This document shows, in pieces, positions 1 through 6,336 of a stretch of DNA of 12,794 nt. This DNA is from an uncultured Clostridia bacterium. Lineage in GTDB: Bacteria; Bacillota; Clostridia; Lachnospirales; Lachnospiraceae. The notes under the pieces were generated by a model. That model saw nothing but the letters and a program-made list of their open reading frames with translations, ran no database searches and was not told the origin of the DNA. The translations under genes were made by a program, and so were the position numbers. How positions within the stretch are numbered: position 1 is the first letter of the stretch; every line of letters begins with the position of its first letter. The stretch lies in assembly GCA_947178015.1 (NCBI GenBank), contig CAMWWW010000029.1, forward strand, positions 1-12,794. Direction: 5' to 3'.

Positions 1-53
1 TAAACTCTAAGAGCCAGTGACAAAAGGGGAAGGGTTGAGAGAAACTGGGTTGT

Positions 54-950
54 ATGTTTAAAGAATTAGAGCCGATGGGCCTGAAAGATGCTGATATTGC
101 AGAACAATCCTTGTTTGCAACGGGAAAAGCAGAACGGGCAGAAAAGGAGAGTGACCAAGAGCTTAAAGAAAAGGCCGAGAAAGAGGCAAAGGAGTACGAA
201 AAGGACAGCTTATTTGATAAAAAATATGAATGTCCTATCTGTGATAATCGCTTTAAGGAGAGGACCGTGCGAACAGGAAAAACGCGCCTTCTTTCCACAG
301 ATACAGACCTGCGCCACAAATACAGAGCATTTGACCCGATTAAATATGATATTATCGTCTGCCCAAAGTGCGGCTATGCCGCAATGGGGCAGAGAAGTTT
401 TGAAGGCTTGTCCTCCCTTCAGAGAAAGCTCCTTCGGGAGCAGGTTCAGGCAAACTTTAAGGGGCTGCCCCCGATGGGTGAGATTTATACCTACGATCAG
501 GCAATTTTGCGCTACAAGCTTGCTTTGTACAGCTCTATTGTGAAGAGAAGCAGGGCGAGCGAGCGTGCTTATATGTGTCTGAAGATTGCGTGGCTGTTTC
601 GCAGCAAGAGTGAGGATATGAAGCCTACAGAGGAGAAATATGAGGAAAAGCAGCTGAAATGTAAATCTGAGGAGAAAAGTTATCTGGAAAAAGCATACAA
701 AGGCTTTGATGCGGCAGTGCAGTCGGAGATGTTTCCTATCTGTGGGATGGACGAGATGACCTTCAATTATCTGTATGCCGATCTGTCCAGAAGGACTGGC
801 AATATGGAGATGGCAAAGAAGATGCTGGGCATGGTTCTTGTGTCAAAGTCAGCAACCTCCACACTTAAGGAAAAGGCAAGAACGTTAAAAGAGATTATCC
901 GGGAAGAGGAAGACCAAAAGGAGCAGAACCAAAATAAAAAGCTGGGATAA
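54..950 (+). CDS. DUF2225 family cysteine-rich protein, function unknown
   Basis: A 298-residue soluble protein that I recognise as DUF2225. After a variable N-terminus and a Lys/Glu-rich stretch (about residues 25-52, probably helical or coiled coil), the family core has CPIC (Cys60, Cys63), the RTGKTRLL and DTDLRHKY segments, then CPKCGYAA (Cys103, Cys106). The two CxxC pairs suggest one zinc site or a rubredoxin-like knuckle. The C-terminal half (about 145-285) is helical and resembles TPR-type repeats. No signal peptide or membrane segment is seen. ATG at 54 is the first start after an in-frame stop at 36-38, but the ribosome site before it is weak, so Met8 (position 75) cannot be excluded. 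The next gene begins 4 bases after the stop, suggesting co-transcription. The biochemical role is unknown; any promoter lies left of the window. Confidence 0.86.
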   Translation: MFKELEPMGLKDADIAEQSLFATGKAERAEKESDQELKEKAEKEAKEYEKDSLFDKKYECPICDNRFKERTVRTGKTRLLSTDTDLRHKYRAFDPIKYDIIVCPKCGYAAMGQRSFEGLSSLQRKLLREQVQANFKGLPPMGEIYTYDQAILRYKLALYSSIVKRSRASERAYMCLKIAWLFRSKSEDMKPTEEKYEEKQLKCKSEEKSYLEKAYKGFDAAVQSEMFPICGMDEMTFNYLYADLSRRTGNMEMAKKMLGMVLVSKSATSTLKEKARTLKEIIREEEDQKEQNQNKKLG

Positions 951-954
951 GCAT

Positions 955-2337
955 ATGAATGATCTGATAATTCCTCTGGACAGCAGTTCCAGAGAGCCTG
1001 TATACGAACAAATTTATCGATATATAAAAGAGGAGATCCGCAATGGAAGCCTGCCCTTTCACGGCAGGCTTCCTTCGACAAGAGCGCTGGCAAGACATAT
1101 GCAGATAAGCAGAAGCACGGTGGATATGGCATATGCCCAGCTCACAGCGGAAGGCTATCTGGAAGCCATTCCCTGCAAGGGCTATTATGTGGCGCAGATA
1201 GAGGAGCTTTTTGTGTCGCCGAGGAAACAGTCGGAGCCGGAACAAAGACAGGTGGATAAAAAATCAAAATATCAATATGATTTTTCACCGAGAGGAATTG
1301 ATTTGAGAAGCTTTCCTTATAATGTCTGGCGCAGGCTTACAAAAAATACGCTGATTGACGATAAGCGCGAGATCTTTGAGCTGGGAGATCCAAAGGGAGA
1401 TTATGCATTGAGAAGCATGATCTGCCAGTATCTGCATCAGGCGAGGGGTGTGAATTGTTCGCCAGAGCAGATGGTGATTGGCGCAGGAAATGAATATCTC
1501 TTGATGCGGTTGAGTCAGCTTCTGCCGTCGGGCTGTCAGATTGCGATGGAGAACCCCACCTACAGGCAGGCTTACCGTATCTTATGCGGGCTGGGACATA
1601 AGGTCGCACCTGTGCCGATGGATGAGAGCGGTATGGAGATAGAAGCATTGGAGAAAAGTGGTGCGATGTTAAGTTACGTCATGCCCTCCCACCAGTATCC
1701 ATTGGGAATTGTGATGCCCATCAAGAGGCGGATGGAGCTTTTGGCGTGGGCGGCAAAGGGGGAGCGCTATATTATCGAGGATGACTATGACAGTGAATTT
1801 CGCTATAAAGGGATGCCGATTCCTTCGCTTCAGGGAGTTGACAGAAAGGATTGTGTTATCTATATAGGAACATTTTCCAAATCGGTAGCTCCGGCGATCC
1901 GCATCAGCTATATGGTGCTGCCGCATGATCTGCTTTTGAGGTATGAGAGTTATAATTATTATTCCTCCACGGTATCACGTATTGATCAGACGGTGATGGA
2001 AAGCTTTATCCGTGGAGGACATTTTGAGAGACATCTAAATCGCATGAGAACGATTTATAAAAGCAAACATGATGTGTTGATGAATGAGCTTAAGGACTTT
2101 GGTGAATTTTCGATTTCTGGTGAAAATGCAGGGCTCCACCTTTTGCTTACTGGAACCAGAGAGGAGAAGGAGCTGATAGAGCTTGCAGAAAAGCAAGGGG
2201 TGCGGGTGTACGGGTTATCCGATTATTATATTACAGATACAAAGAGGCAGCACAGAACAGTGGTTCTCGGCTATGCCAATATGACGGAGGAAGAAATCAA
2301 AGAGGGAGCGGCGCGCTTAAAGGAGGCATGGAGATGA
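955..2337 (+). CDS. MocR/PdxR-type transcriptional regulator (GntR winged helix plus PLP aminotransferase fold)
   Basis: A 460-residue fusion of a DNA-binding domain and a fold-type I aminotransferase domain. Residues about 9-80 are a GntR winged helix (YEQIYRYIKEEI, GRLPSTRALARHMQISRSTV, and YLEAIPCKGYYV as the wing). After a polar linker (about 85-108), the aminotransferase part shows ELGDPKGDYALR, the EDDYDSEFRY motif whose Asp277 should contact the PLP ring nitrogen, and TFSK with Lys309 as the expected Schiff-base lysine. A RISY segment (Arg316) that contacts PLP phosphate in relatives follows. The key PLP residues are therefore present. Such proteins (GabR, PdxR) sense PLP or a PLP adduct and regulate amino-acid or vitamin B6 genes; the target here is unknown. 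It starts 4 bases after the DUF2225 gene and its stop overlaps the next start as ATGA, so it probably sits inside an operon with the genes it may control. Confidence 0.92.
   Translation: MNDLIIPLDSSSREPVYEQIYRYIKEEIRNGSLPFHGRLPSTRALARHMQISRSTVDMAYAQLTAEGYLEAIPCKGYYVAQIEELFVSPRKQSEPEQRQVDKKSKYQYDFSPRGIDLRSFPYNVWRRLTKNTLIDDKREIFELGDPKGDYALRSMICQYLHQARGVNCSPEQMVIGAGNEYLLMRLSQLLPSGCQIAMENPTYRQAYRILCGLGHKVAPVPMDESGMEIEALEKSGAMLSYVMPSHQYPLGIVMPIKRRMELLAWAAKGERYIIEDDYDSEFRYKGMPIPSLQGVDRKDCVIYIGTFSKSVAPAIRISYMVLPHDLLLRYESYNYYSSTVSRIDQTVMESFIRGGHFERHLNRMRTIYKSKHDVLMNELKDFGEFSISGENAGLHLLLTGTREEKELIELAEKQGVRVYGLSDYYITDTKRQHRTVVLGYANMTEEEIKEGAARLKEAWR
2321..2326 (+). promoter_or_regulatory. Ribosome binding site deciding the DUF6062 start
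   Basis: A consensus AGGAGG lies inside the last codons of the MocR gene. It is only 1 base before the ATG at 2328 but 7 bases before the ATG at 2334, which is the usual spacing. The ATG at 2334 also forms the classic ATGA overlap with the preceding stop codon, so 2334 is taken as the start and translational coupling is likely. Confidence 0.75.
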
Positions 2338-3053
2338 AAGAAGAGCTGTACACAATACCGGTAAATGATGCGTTTCAAACAGGATGTGAGTGTCCTGTCT
2401 GTGCCATGAGGGATGTATTGGAGCAAAATGCAGTGGAATATACGATGGGCCCCAGCTATATGGAAGACGATATTCGCATGGAGACCGATCGGATGGGCTT
2501 TTGCCAGAGACATATGAAACAGGTTTCCGATCAAAACAATAAGCTGGGTCTTGCTCTGGTAGTTAAGACGCATATGGACAAAATCATAAAAGAAGTGGAG
2601 AAGGCAGGCGGACAGAGGGAGAAGCCGAAGGGACTATTTAAAAAGCCGGCACAGGACCCCGTGTCAGCATACCTAAAAGAGCTGGAAGGCTCCTGCTTTG
2701 TGTGCAGCAGGATAGCAAACAGCTTTCGCCGCTATATTGCGACGATATTTTATCTCTGGAAGCAGGATGCGGAGTTTAGGAAGGCATATGAAAACAGTAA
2801 GGGCTTCTGCAATGAGCATTATCGGATTCTTCTTGAGGAGGCGCCAAAAGAGCTTTCTGGAAGTCATCTGGCGGAGTTCCTTTCTGTGACAGACAGAATT
2901 TATCTGGATAATATGCGCCGTGTCCGCGATGATGTGGAATGGTTTATCAATAAATTTGATTACCGCTATCAGGATGCGCCGTGGAAGAATTCCAAAGATG
3001 CTCTGCCGAGAGCGTTGACGAAATTAAATGGGATTATAGAGAAAGAAGGATAA
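2334..3053 (+). CDS. DUF6062 family protein with duplicated CxxC...CxxH module
   Basis: A 239-residue soluble protein that I recognise as DUF6062, of unknown function. It contains the same metal-site-like module twice: CPVC (Cys20, Cys23) followed 33 residues later by CQRH (Cys57, His60), and CFVC (Cys121, Cys124) followed 34 residues later by CNEH (Cys159, His162). The first module is preceded by a further Cys18. Each module resembles a zinc site built from two halves around a helical insert, and the arrangement implies an internal duplication. The C-terminus is helical, with aromatic and charged residues. It overlaps the MocR gene by 4 bases, so the two should be translationally coupled, making it a candidate partner or output of that regulator. 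I cannot assign a reaction. Confidence 0.86.
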   Translation: MKEELYTIPVNDAFQTGCECPVCAMRDVLEQNAVEYTMGPSYMEDDIRMETDRMGFCQRHMKQVSDQNNKLGLALVVKTHMDKIIKEVEKAGGQREKPKGLFKKPAQDPVSAYLKELEGSCFVCSRIANSFRRYIATIFYLWKQDAEFRKAYENSKGFCNEHYRILLEEAPKELSGSHLAEFLSVTDRIYLDNMRRVRDDVEWFINKFDYRYQDAPWKNSKDALPRALTKLNGIIEKEG

Positions 3054-3084
3054 AAGATTTTTGCGTATTCCAATACAGAAGAAA

Positions 3085-3112
3085 GGGAGATAGGGCAAGT
3101 CCCCTGTCTCCC
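3085..3112. terminator. Hairpin between converging genes, possible terminator (better on the minus strand)
   Basis: GGGAGATAGGG (3085-3095) pairs with CCCTGTCTCCC (3102-3112), an 11-bp stem with one G-T pair and a 6-base loop. It lies between the stop of the DUF6062 gene and the stop of the converging small membrane-protein gene. Read on the minus strand it is followed by TTTCTTCTG, a modest U-rich tail; on the plus strand there is no T-run. It most likely ends minus-strand transcription and may only slow plus-strand transcription. Confidence 0.55.
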
Positions 3113-3131
3113 TGCATGGATCGCAATCGTA

Positions 3132-3410
3132 TTACTGCTCTGGTTCAGTATTTTCAGATAAATCAGATGGTTCCGGTTCATTTTCCGGTGTATCCAGAGG
3201 GATAGAGACATATTCCCGCTTGATGGAGACAGGCTGCTCTGGCTTCTCTGTCTTGTTATTCTCACTGGCTTCATCCTCAAAGTCATTAAAGTCTTCATCG
3301 AGAGATTTTCGGAAGTCTCTGTATTTGGTAAAATAAGCGACACAGCCCGCTATGGCAGCGCATGTGATCACTGTGGCTGTGAGGAATTTTCCAAAGTGTT
3401 TTTTTGACAT
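3132..3410 (-). CDS. Small single-pass membrane protein with acidic C-terminal tail, function unknown
   Basis: A 92-residue hypothetical protein. The chosen ATG at 3410 follows a good AAAGGAG site about 9 bases upstream; a longer frame back to 3509 would run through an inverted repeat and is unlikely. Residues 1-8 are basic, and about 9-27 form one hydrophobic segment with two cysteines (Cys15, Cys22). The pattern fits an uncleaved membrane anchor, possibly a lipoprotein-like or signal-peptide-like start. After a basic patch (KYRDFRK) the remainder is strongly acidic and rich in Glu, Pro and Asn, probably disordered. The orientation is probably N-in with the tail outside, although the basic patch after the helix weakens that prediction. 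It stands alone, convergent with the DUF6062 gene and divergent from the DUF6171 gene. No family recognised. Confidence 0.7.
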   Translation of the reverse strand: MSKKHFGKFLTATVITCAAIAGCVAYFTKYRDFRKSLDEDFNDFEDEASENNKTEKPEQPVSIKREYVSIPLDTPENEPEPSDLSENTEPEQ

Positions 3411-3432
3411 GAAAGCAACTCCTTTCTTGTAG

Positions 3433-3489
3433 GAAATTTCTGTTGCAAAATCCAGCTTGCGGTTATGCGGCTGGATTGTAACAAATTTC
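3433..3489 (-). promoter_or_regulatory. Imperfect hairpin in the leader of the small membrane-protein gene
   Basis: The arms 3433-3456 and 3470-3489 are complementary apart from small bulges: an uninterrupted 8-bp core (AATCCAGC with GCTGGATT), then CA/GTT and AAATTT blocks. The loop is 13 bases (3457-3469). It lies 23 bases upstream of the start codon and ends before the ribosome site. It could be a structured leader RNA or part of an operator region; I recognise no known riboswitch class in it. Confidence 0.4.
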
Positions 3490-3492
3490 TTT

Positions 3493-3519
3493 ATAGGAAA
3501 TATTTCCAATATATCCTAT
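3493..3519. repeat. Inverted repeat in a divergent intergenic region, possible operator
   Basis: ATAGGAAATAT (3493-3503) and ATATATCCTAT (3509-3519) form an inverted repeat matching at 10 of 11 positions around a 5-base centre. Inside it is the perfect palindrome GGAAATATTTCC (3496-3507). The site sits between two divergent genes, where a dimeric repressor would be expected to bind. No regulator is identified. Confidence 0.4.
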
Positions 3520-3527
3520 TGTAATAC

Positions 3528-3555
3528 GCTTTTGGAAAAAAGAAAAGCATTTTTT
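3528..3555 (+). terminator. Weak terminator-like stem with T-run
   Basis: GCTTTT (3528-3533) and AAAAGC (3543-3548) form a 6-bp stem over a 9-base loop, followed by A and six T residues. No plus-strand gene reads into it from the left, so it may only block antisense or stray transcription. The stem is short and A/T-rich, hence low confidence. Confidence 0.25.
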
Positions 3556-3560
3556 ATAGT

Positions 3561-3590
3561 TTGTGGGAGATAGTGTGAAAAATATATATT
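3561..3590 (+). promoter_or_regulatory. Possible weak promoter for the DUF6171 gene
   Basis: TTGTGG (3561-3566) and TATATT (3585-3590) are 18 bases apart, or 16 bases if the overlapping TATATA is used. The -35 is poor, and the leader would be about 50 bases. It is the best candidate seen upstream of 3647. Confidence 0.25.
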
Positions 3591-3646
3591 GGATTGTGTA
3601 AATTTATGACAGGATAAGGTTAATTCAATTATTTGAGGGAAAGATA

Positions 3647-3937
3647 ATGATAAATACGGAAATTCCGGTCTGCCTTTGCCAGATTCCTGCTAATCTGCAA
3701 AAGGATCAGATGTATGAAGCGATAGCTTCTTATGTGAGAAATATACCAAAGGAACAGCAGATTGAAGATTCTGCCTATGAAAAACGCCTTGCCGTGTGCA
3801 GCGCATGTGAGGCGTTGATAAACGGATTGACCTGCAAATACTGTGGATGCTTTGTTCTGGCGAGGGCGAGAAAGAAAAATCAGGGCTGTCCTATGCCGGG
3901 AGGGGATCTCTGGAGCGGCGTAAAATCTTATTTGTAA
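3647..3937 (+). CDS. DUF6171 family small cysteine-rich protein
   Basis: A 96-residue protein recognised as DUF6171, unknown function. The N-terminal half is helical with a CLC pair (Cys9, Cys11). The conserved C-terminal half carries CSAC (Cys51, Cys54), then CKYCGC (Cys63, Cys66, Cys68) and a final CPMP (Cys81), a pattern consistent with a zinc ribbon of four to six ligands. The family signature reads roughly CxxCexLxxGxTCxxCGCxVxxRAxxKxxxCP, ending with a Trp (Trp89). GAGGGA about 8 bases before the ATG serves as ribosome site. The gene lies between the divergent small membrane-protein gene and the groESL promoter with no clear terminator after it. It may recruit or bind metal, but no role can be assigned. 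Confidence 0.8.
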   Translation: MINTEIPVCLCQIPANLQKDQMYEAIASYVRNIPKEQQIEDSAYEKRLAVCSACEALINGLTCKYCGCFVLARARKKNQGCPMPGGDLWSGVKSYL

Positions 3938-4015
3938 ATGGGGTATATTAAAAAAGTATAAAATATCAAAAATGGAAGAAAACGAGATAAAATAAGAATA
4001 AATGAAAAAACAAAA

Positions 4016-4053
4016 GAAAAATAGAGAAAATAGCGAAAATAGACAAAAATGGA
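4016..4053 (+). repeat. Four phased A-tract repeats upstream of the groESL promoter
   Basis: Four 9-10 base units follow each other: GAAAAATAGA, GAAAATAGC, GAAAATAGA, CAAAAATGGA. They end 3 bases before the -35 at 4057. The A-tracts start at 4017, 4027, 4036 and 4045, close to one helical turn apart. They continue a very A-rich, T-poor stretch that begins near 3949. Such phased tracts bend DNA and can act as an UP-element for RNA polymerase; that role here is inferred. Confidence 0.55.
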
Positions 4054-4056
4054 AAC

Positions 4057-4085
4057 TTGCATAAAAGGGCATTAGTCACTAATAT
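4057..4085 (+). promoter_or_regulatory. groESL sigma-A promoter
   Basis: TTGCAT (4057-4062) and TAATAT (4080-4085) are separated by exactly 17 bases. Transcription should begin near 4092, so the CIRCE operator starts at about +5, where bound HrcA would block initiation. Confidence 0.85.
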
Positions 4086-4096
4086 ATAACTATCGG

Positions 4097-4123
4097 TTAG
4101 CACTCGATGACAATGAGTGCTAA
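4097..4123 (+). promoter_or_regulatory. CIRCE operator for HrcA
   Basis: A perfect CIRCE element: TTAGCACTC, a 9-base spacer, and GAGTGCTAA. It sits between the promoter and the groES start, in the transcribed leader. In Firmicutes HrcA binds this element and represses groESL until heat stress occupies GroEL. No hrcA gene is in the window. Confidence 0.97.
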
Positions 4124-4147
4124 TAAAAATGAAGGAGGAATATAGAG

Positions 4148-4432
4148 ATGAAATTAGTACCTTTAGGTGACAGAGTTGTATTAAAGCAGTTAGTAGCAGA
4201 AGAAACCACAAAGTCCGGCATTGTGCTTCCGGGTCAGGCAAAAGAAAAGCCACAGCAGGCAGAAGTAATTGCAGTAGGTCCCGGCGGAGTTGTGGACGGC
4301 AAGGAAGTTACCATGCAGGTAAAGGTGGGAGATCAGGTGATCTTTTCCAAGTATTCTGGAACAGAGGTAAAGATTGAGGAAGAGGAATACATTATTGTAA
4401 AGCAGAATGATATTCTGGCTGTTGTAGAATAA
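4148..4432 (+). CDS. groES: Co-chaperonin GroES (Hsp10)
   Basis: The cytoplasmic 10-kDa co-chaperonin, which forms a heptameric lid on GroEL and triggers release of the client protein into the folding chamber. The 94-residue length is standard. It opens with the LVPLGDRVVLK strand, followed by the mobile loop region (about 16-33, EETTKSGIVLPGQAKEKPQQ) whose hydrophobic IVL tripeptide docks on GroEL. The family motifs EVIAVGPG, VGDQVIFSKYSGTEVK and DILAVVE follow. An AAGGAGGA site lies 8 bases before the ATG. First gene of the CIRCE-controlled operon; groEL begins 44 bases after its stop. Nothing unusual is seen. Confidence 0.98.
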   Translation: MKLVPLGDRVVLKQLVAEETTKSGIVLPGQAKEKPQQAEVIAVGPGGVVDGKEVTMQVKVGDQVIFSKYSGTEVKIEEEEYIIVKQNDILAVVE

Positions 4433-4460
4433 GATAGAACAGGGAATAAGGACGAAAATT

Positions 4461-4467
4461 AAGGAGG
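4461..4467 (+). promoter_or_regulatory. Ribosome binding site deciding the groEL start
   Basis: AAGGAGG directly abuts an ATG at 4468, leaving no spacing, but is 9 bases before the ATG at 4477. The latter gives the universal GroEL N-terminus MAKEIKYG, so 4477 is the start. Confidence 0.85.
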
Positions 4468-4476
4468 ATGTCAATC

Positions 4477-6096
4477 ATGGCAAAGGAAATCAAGTATGGC
4501 GTAGATGCCAGAACAGCATTAGAGACTGGTGTAGATAAATTAGCAAATACCGTGAGGGTGACACTGGGACCGAAGGGAAGGAACGTGGTTCTTGATAAGT
4601 CGTTCGGCGCACCGCTTATCACAAATGACGGTGTTACGATCGCAAAGGAGATTGAGCTGGAGGATGCTTTTGAGAATATGGGCGCACAGCTTGTCAAGGA
4701 AGTTGCGACTAAGACAAATGACGTGGCAGGTGATGGAACCACAACCGCTACTGTGCTTGCGCAGGCTATGATTCATGAGGGAATTAAGAATCTGGCAGCA
4801 GGAGCGAACCCGATTATTTTGAGAAAAGGCATGAAGAAAGCGACAGATGCCGCAGTAGAAGCCATTGCAGCTATGAGCAGCAAGGTAAATGGAAAGAATC
4901 AGATCGCTAGAGTTGCAGCAGTTTCTTCTGGCGACGAGGAGGTTGGCAATCTGGTTGCAGACGCTATGGAGAAGGTTTCCAATGACGGTGTTATCACCAT
5001 TGAGGAATCTAAGACCATGAAGACAGAGCTGGATCTGGTAGAAGGTATGCAGTTTGACAGAGGCTATATCTCCGCTTACATGGCTACTGATATGGACAAG
5101 ATGGTAGCGAATCTGGAAGATCCGTATATCTTAATTACAGATAAGAAGATTTCCAATATCCAAGAGATCCTTCCTGTTCTGGAGCAGATTGTTCAGTCCG
5201 GTTCCAGACTGCTTATTATCGCTGAGGATGTAGAGGGTGAAGCACTTACTACATTGATTGTAAATAAACTGAGAGGAACCTTCTCTGTTGTGGCTGTAAA
5301 GGCTCCGGGCTACGGCGATAGAAGAAAAGAGATGTTAAAGGATATCGCAATCTTGACAGGCGGTCAGGTGATCTCCGAAGAGCTTGGTCTTGACCTGAAA
5401 GAGACAACAATGGATATGCTTGGCCGTGCAAAATCTGTGAGAGTGGAGAAGGAAAATACCATTATCGTGGATGGCGAGGGCGACAAGGAGGAGATCTCTG
5501 CAAGAGTATCTCAGATTCGTGCTCAGATTGAGGAGACCACATCTGATTTTGATAAAGAGAAGTTACAGGAGAGACTGGCGAAGCTGGCTGGCGGCGTAGC
5601 AGTAATTCGTGTAGGTGCTGCTACAGAGACAGAGATGAAAGAGAATAAGCTTCGCATGGAAGATGCTCTGGCAGCGACAAGAGCGGCTGTAGAAGAAGGT
5701 ATTATCGCAGGCGGCGGTTCCGCATACATCCATGCTGCTAAGAAAGTGGCAGAGATGACCGCAGGCTTGGAGGGCGACGAGAGAACAGGTGCAAATATTA
5801 TCTTAAAGGCACTGGAGTCTCCTTTGGCTACTATCGCTGAAAATGCAGGTCTGGAGGGCGCTGTCATTATCAATAAGGTTCGCGAGAAGGAGCCGGGAAT
5901 TGGCTTTGATGTACTGAAAGAGGATTATGTAGACATGGTTGAGACAGGTATCCTTGATCCGGCTAAGGTGACAAGAAGTGCGCTGCAAAACGCAACCAGC
6001 GTAGCATCCACCCTGCTGACAACAGAGGCAGTAGTGGCAAATATAAAAGAAGAAACACCAGCAATGCCTCAGGGCGGCGGAATGGGAATGATGTAA
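4477..6096 (+). CDS. groEL: Chaperonin GroEL (Hsp60)
   Basis: The ATP-driven 60-kDa chaperonin, forming double heptameric rings in the cytoplasm that encapsulate unfolded proteins under the GroES lid. The 539-residue length is typical. Visible motifs include the MAKEIKYG start, TLGPKGRNVVLD (nucleotide contact, about 29-40), GDGTTTATVLA with Asp86 as the catalytic metal/ATP residue of the equatorial domain, and the apical segment VKAPGYGDRRKEML. EEGIIAGGGSAY, the late equatorial GILDPAKVTRSALQNA motif and the flexible Gly-Met tail GGGMGMM follow. KAPGYGDRR carries Tyr where many homologues have Phe, a mild change. It is co-transcribed with groES under CIRCE control and ends before a strong terminator. 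Confidence 0.98.
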   Translation: MAKEIKYGVDARTALETGVDKLANTVRVTLGPKGRNVVLDKSFGAPLITNDGVTIAKEIELEDAFENMGAQLVKEVATKTNDVAGDGTTTATVLAQAMIHEGIKNLAAGANPIILRKGMKKATDAAVEAIAAMSSKVNGKNQIARVAAVSSGDEEVGNLVADAMEKVSNDGVITIEESKTMKTELDLVEGMQFDRGYISAYMATDMDKMVANLEDPYILITDKKISNIQEILPVLEQIVQSGSRLLIIAEDVEGEALTTLIVNKLRGTFSVVAVKAPGYGDRRKEMLKDIAILTGGQVISEELGLDLKETTMDMLGRAKSVRVEKENTIIVDGEGDKEEISARVSQIRAQIEETTSDFDKEKLQERLAKLAGGVAVIRVGAATETEMKENKLRMEDALAATRAAVEEGIIAGGGSAYIHAAKKVAEMTAGLEGDERTGANIILKALESPLATIAENAGLEGAVIINKVREKEPGIGFDVLKEDYVDMVETGILDPAKVTRSALQNATSVASTLLTTEAVVANIKEETPAMPQGGGMGMM

Positions 6097-6116
6097 TTTC
6101 GCGGTAATAAATTCTT

Positions 6117-6151
6117 AAAAAAGGATGGACATAGGGTTCCATCCTTTTTTT
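6117..6151 (+). terminator. Rho-independent terminator of groESL
   Basis: GGATGGA (6123-6129) pairs with TCCATCC (6138-6144) over an 8-base loop, preceded by six A residues and followed by seven T residues. It lies 20 bases after the groEL stop. The A-run makes it potentially bidirectional. Confidence 0.93.
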
Positions 6152-6190
6152 ATGCGCAGGCCCGCGCAGGGGAAATATACCGCGAAAGTA

Positions 6191-6209
6191 GCGCACGAAT
6201 CGCGCACGA
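6191..6209. repeat. Short GC-rich direct repeats between groEL and the DUF6106 gene
   Basis: GCGCACGA occurs twice with an 11-base period (6191-6198 and 6202-6209). Just upstream, GCGCAGG also occurs twice (6154-6160 and 6164-6170). The composition is much richer in CpG than the neighbouring intergenic DNA. It may be a remnant of a dispersed repeat; no second full copy is in the window. Confidence 0.35.
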
Positions 6210-6239
6210 GCAGGGAAAAGTCTTCCCTACTCGATTTTT
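6207..6239 (+). terminator. Second terminator-like hairpin downstream of groEL
   Basis: CGAG (6207-6210) and AGGGAA (6212-6217) pair with TTCCCT (6223-6228) and CTCG (6230-6233), giving 10 base pairs with one C/A mismatch and a 5-base loop. A and five T residues follow. It stands about 55 bases after the first terminator and about 37 bases before the next promoter's -35, so it looks like a back-up stop insulating the downstream gene. Confidence 0.65.
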
Positions 6240-6275
6240 AGGAGAACAGCCCAGACATATGCTTCATTTTTTTGC

Positions 6276-6304
6276 TTGAGGCTTTCTGGAAAGTATGTTA
6301 ATAT
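6276..6304 (+). promoter_or_regulatory. Extended -10 promoter for the DUF6106 gene
   Basis: TTGAGG (6276-6281) and TAATAT (6299-6304) are 17 bases apart, with a TG at 6296-6297 giving the extended -10 form TGTTAATAT. Transcription should start near 6311, about 26 bases before the start codon. Confidence 0.7.
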
Positions 6305-6336
6305 AGATAGAAATACAAGAGAGCAGGAGGAAATCG

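Noticed and set aside
3411..3509. Longer start for the small membrane protein
   Set aside because: The extension runs through an inverted repeat, has no ribosome site, and the ATG at 3410 has a good one followed by a membrane anchor.
3629..4253. Minus-strand frames rich in Phe, Ser and Leu opposite the DUF6171 gene and the groESL upstream region
   Set aside because: They translate the complement of the A-rich tract and cross the CIRCE operator, so the apparent hydrophobic protein is a composition artefact.
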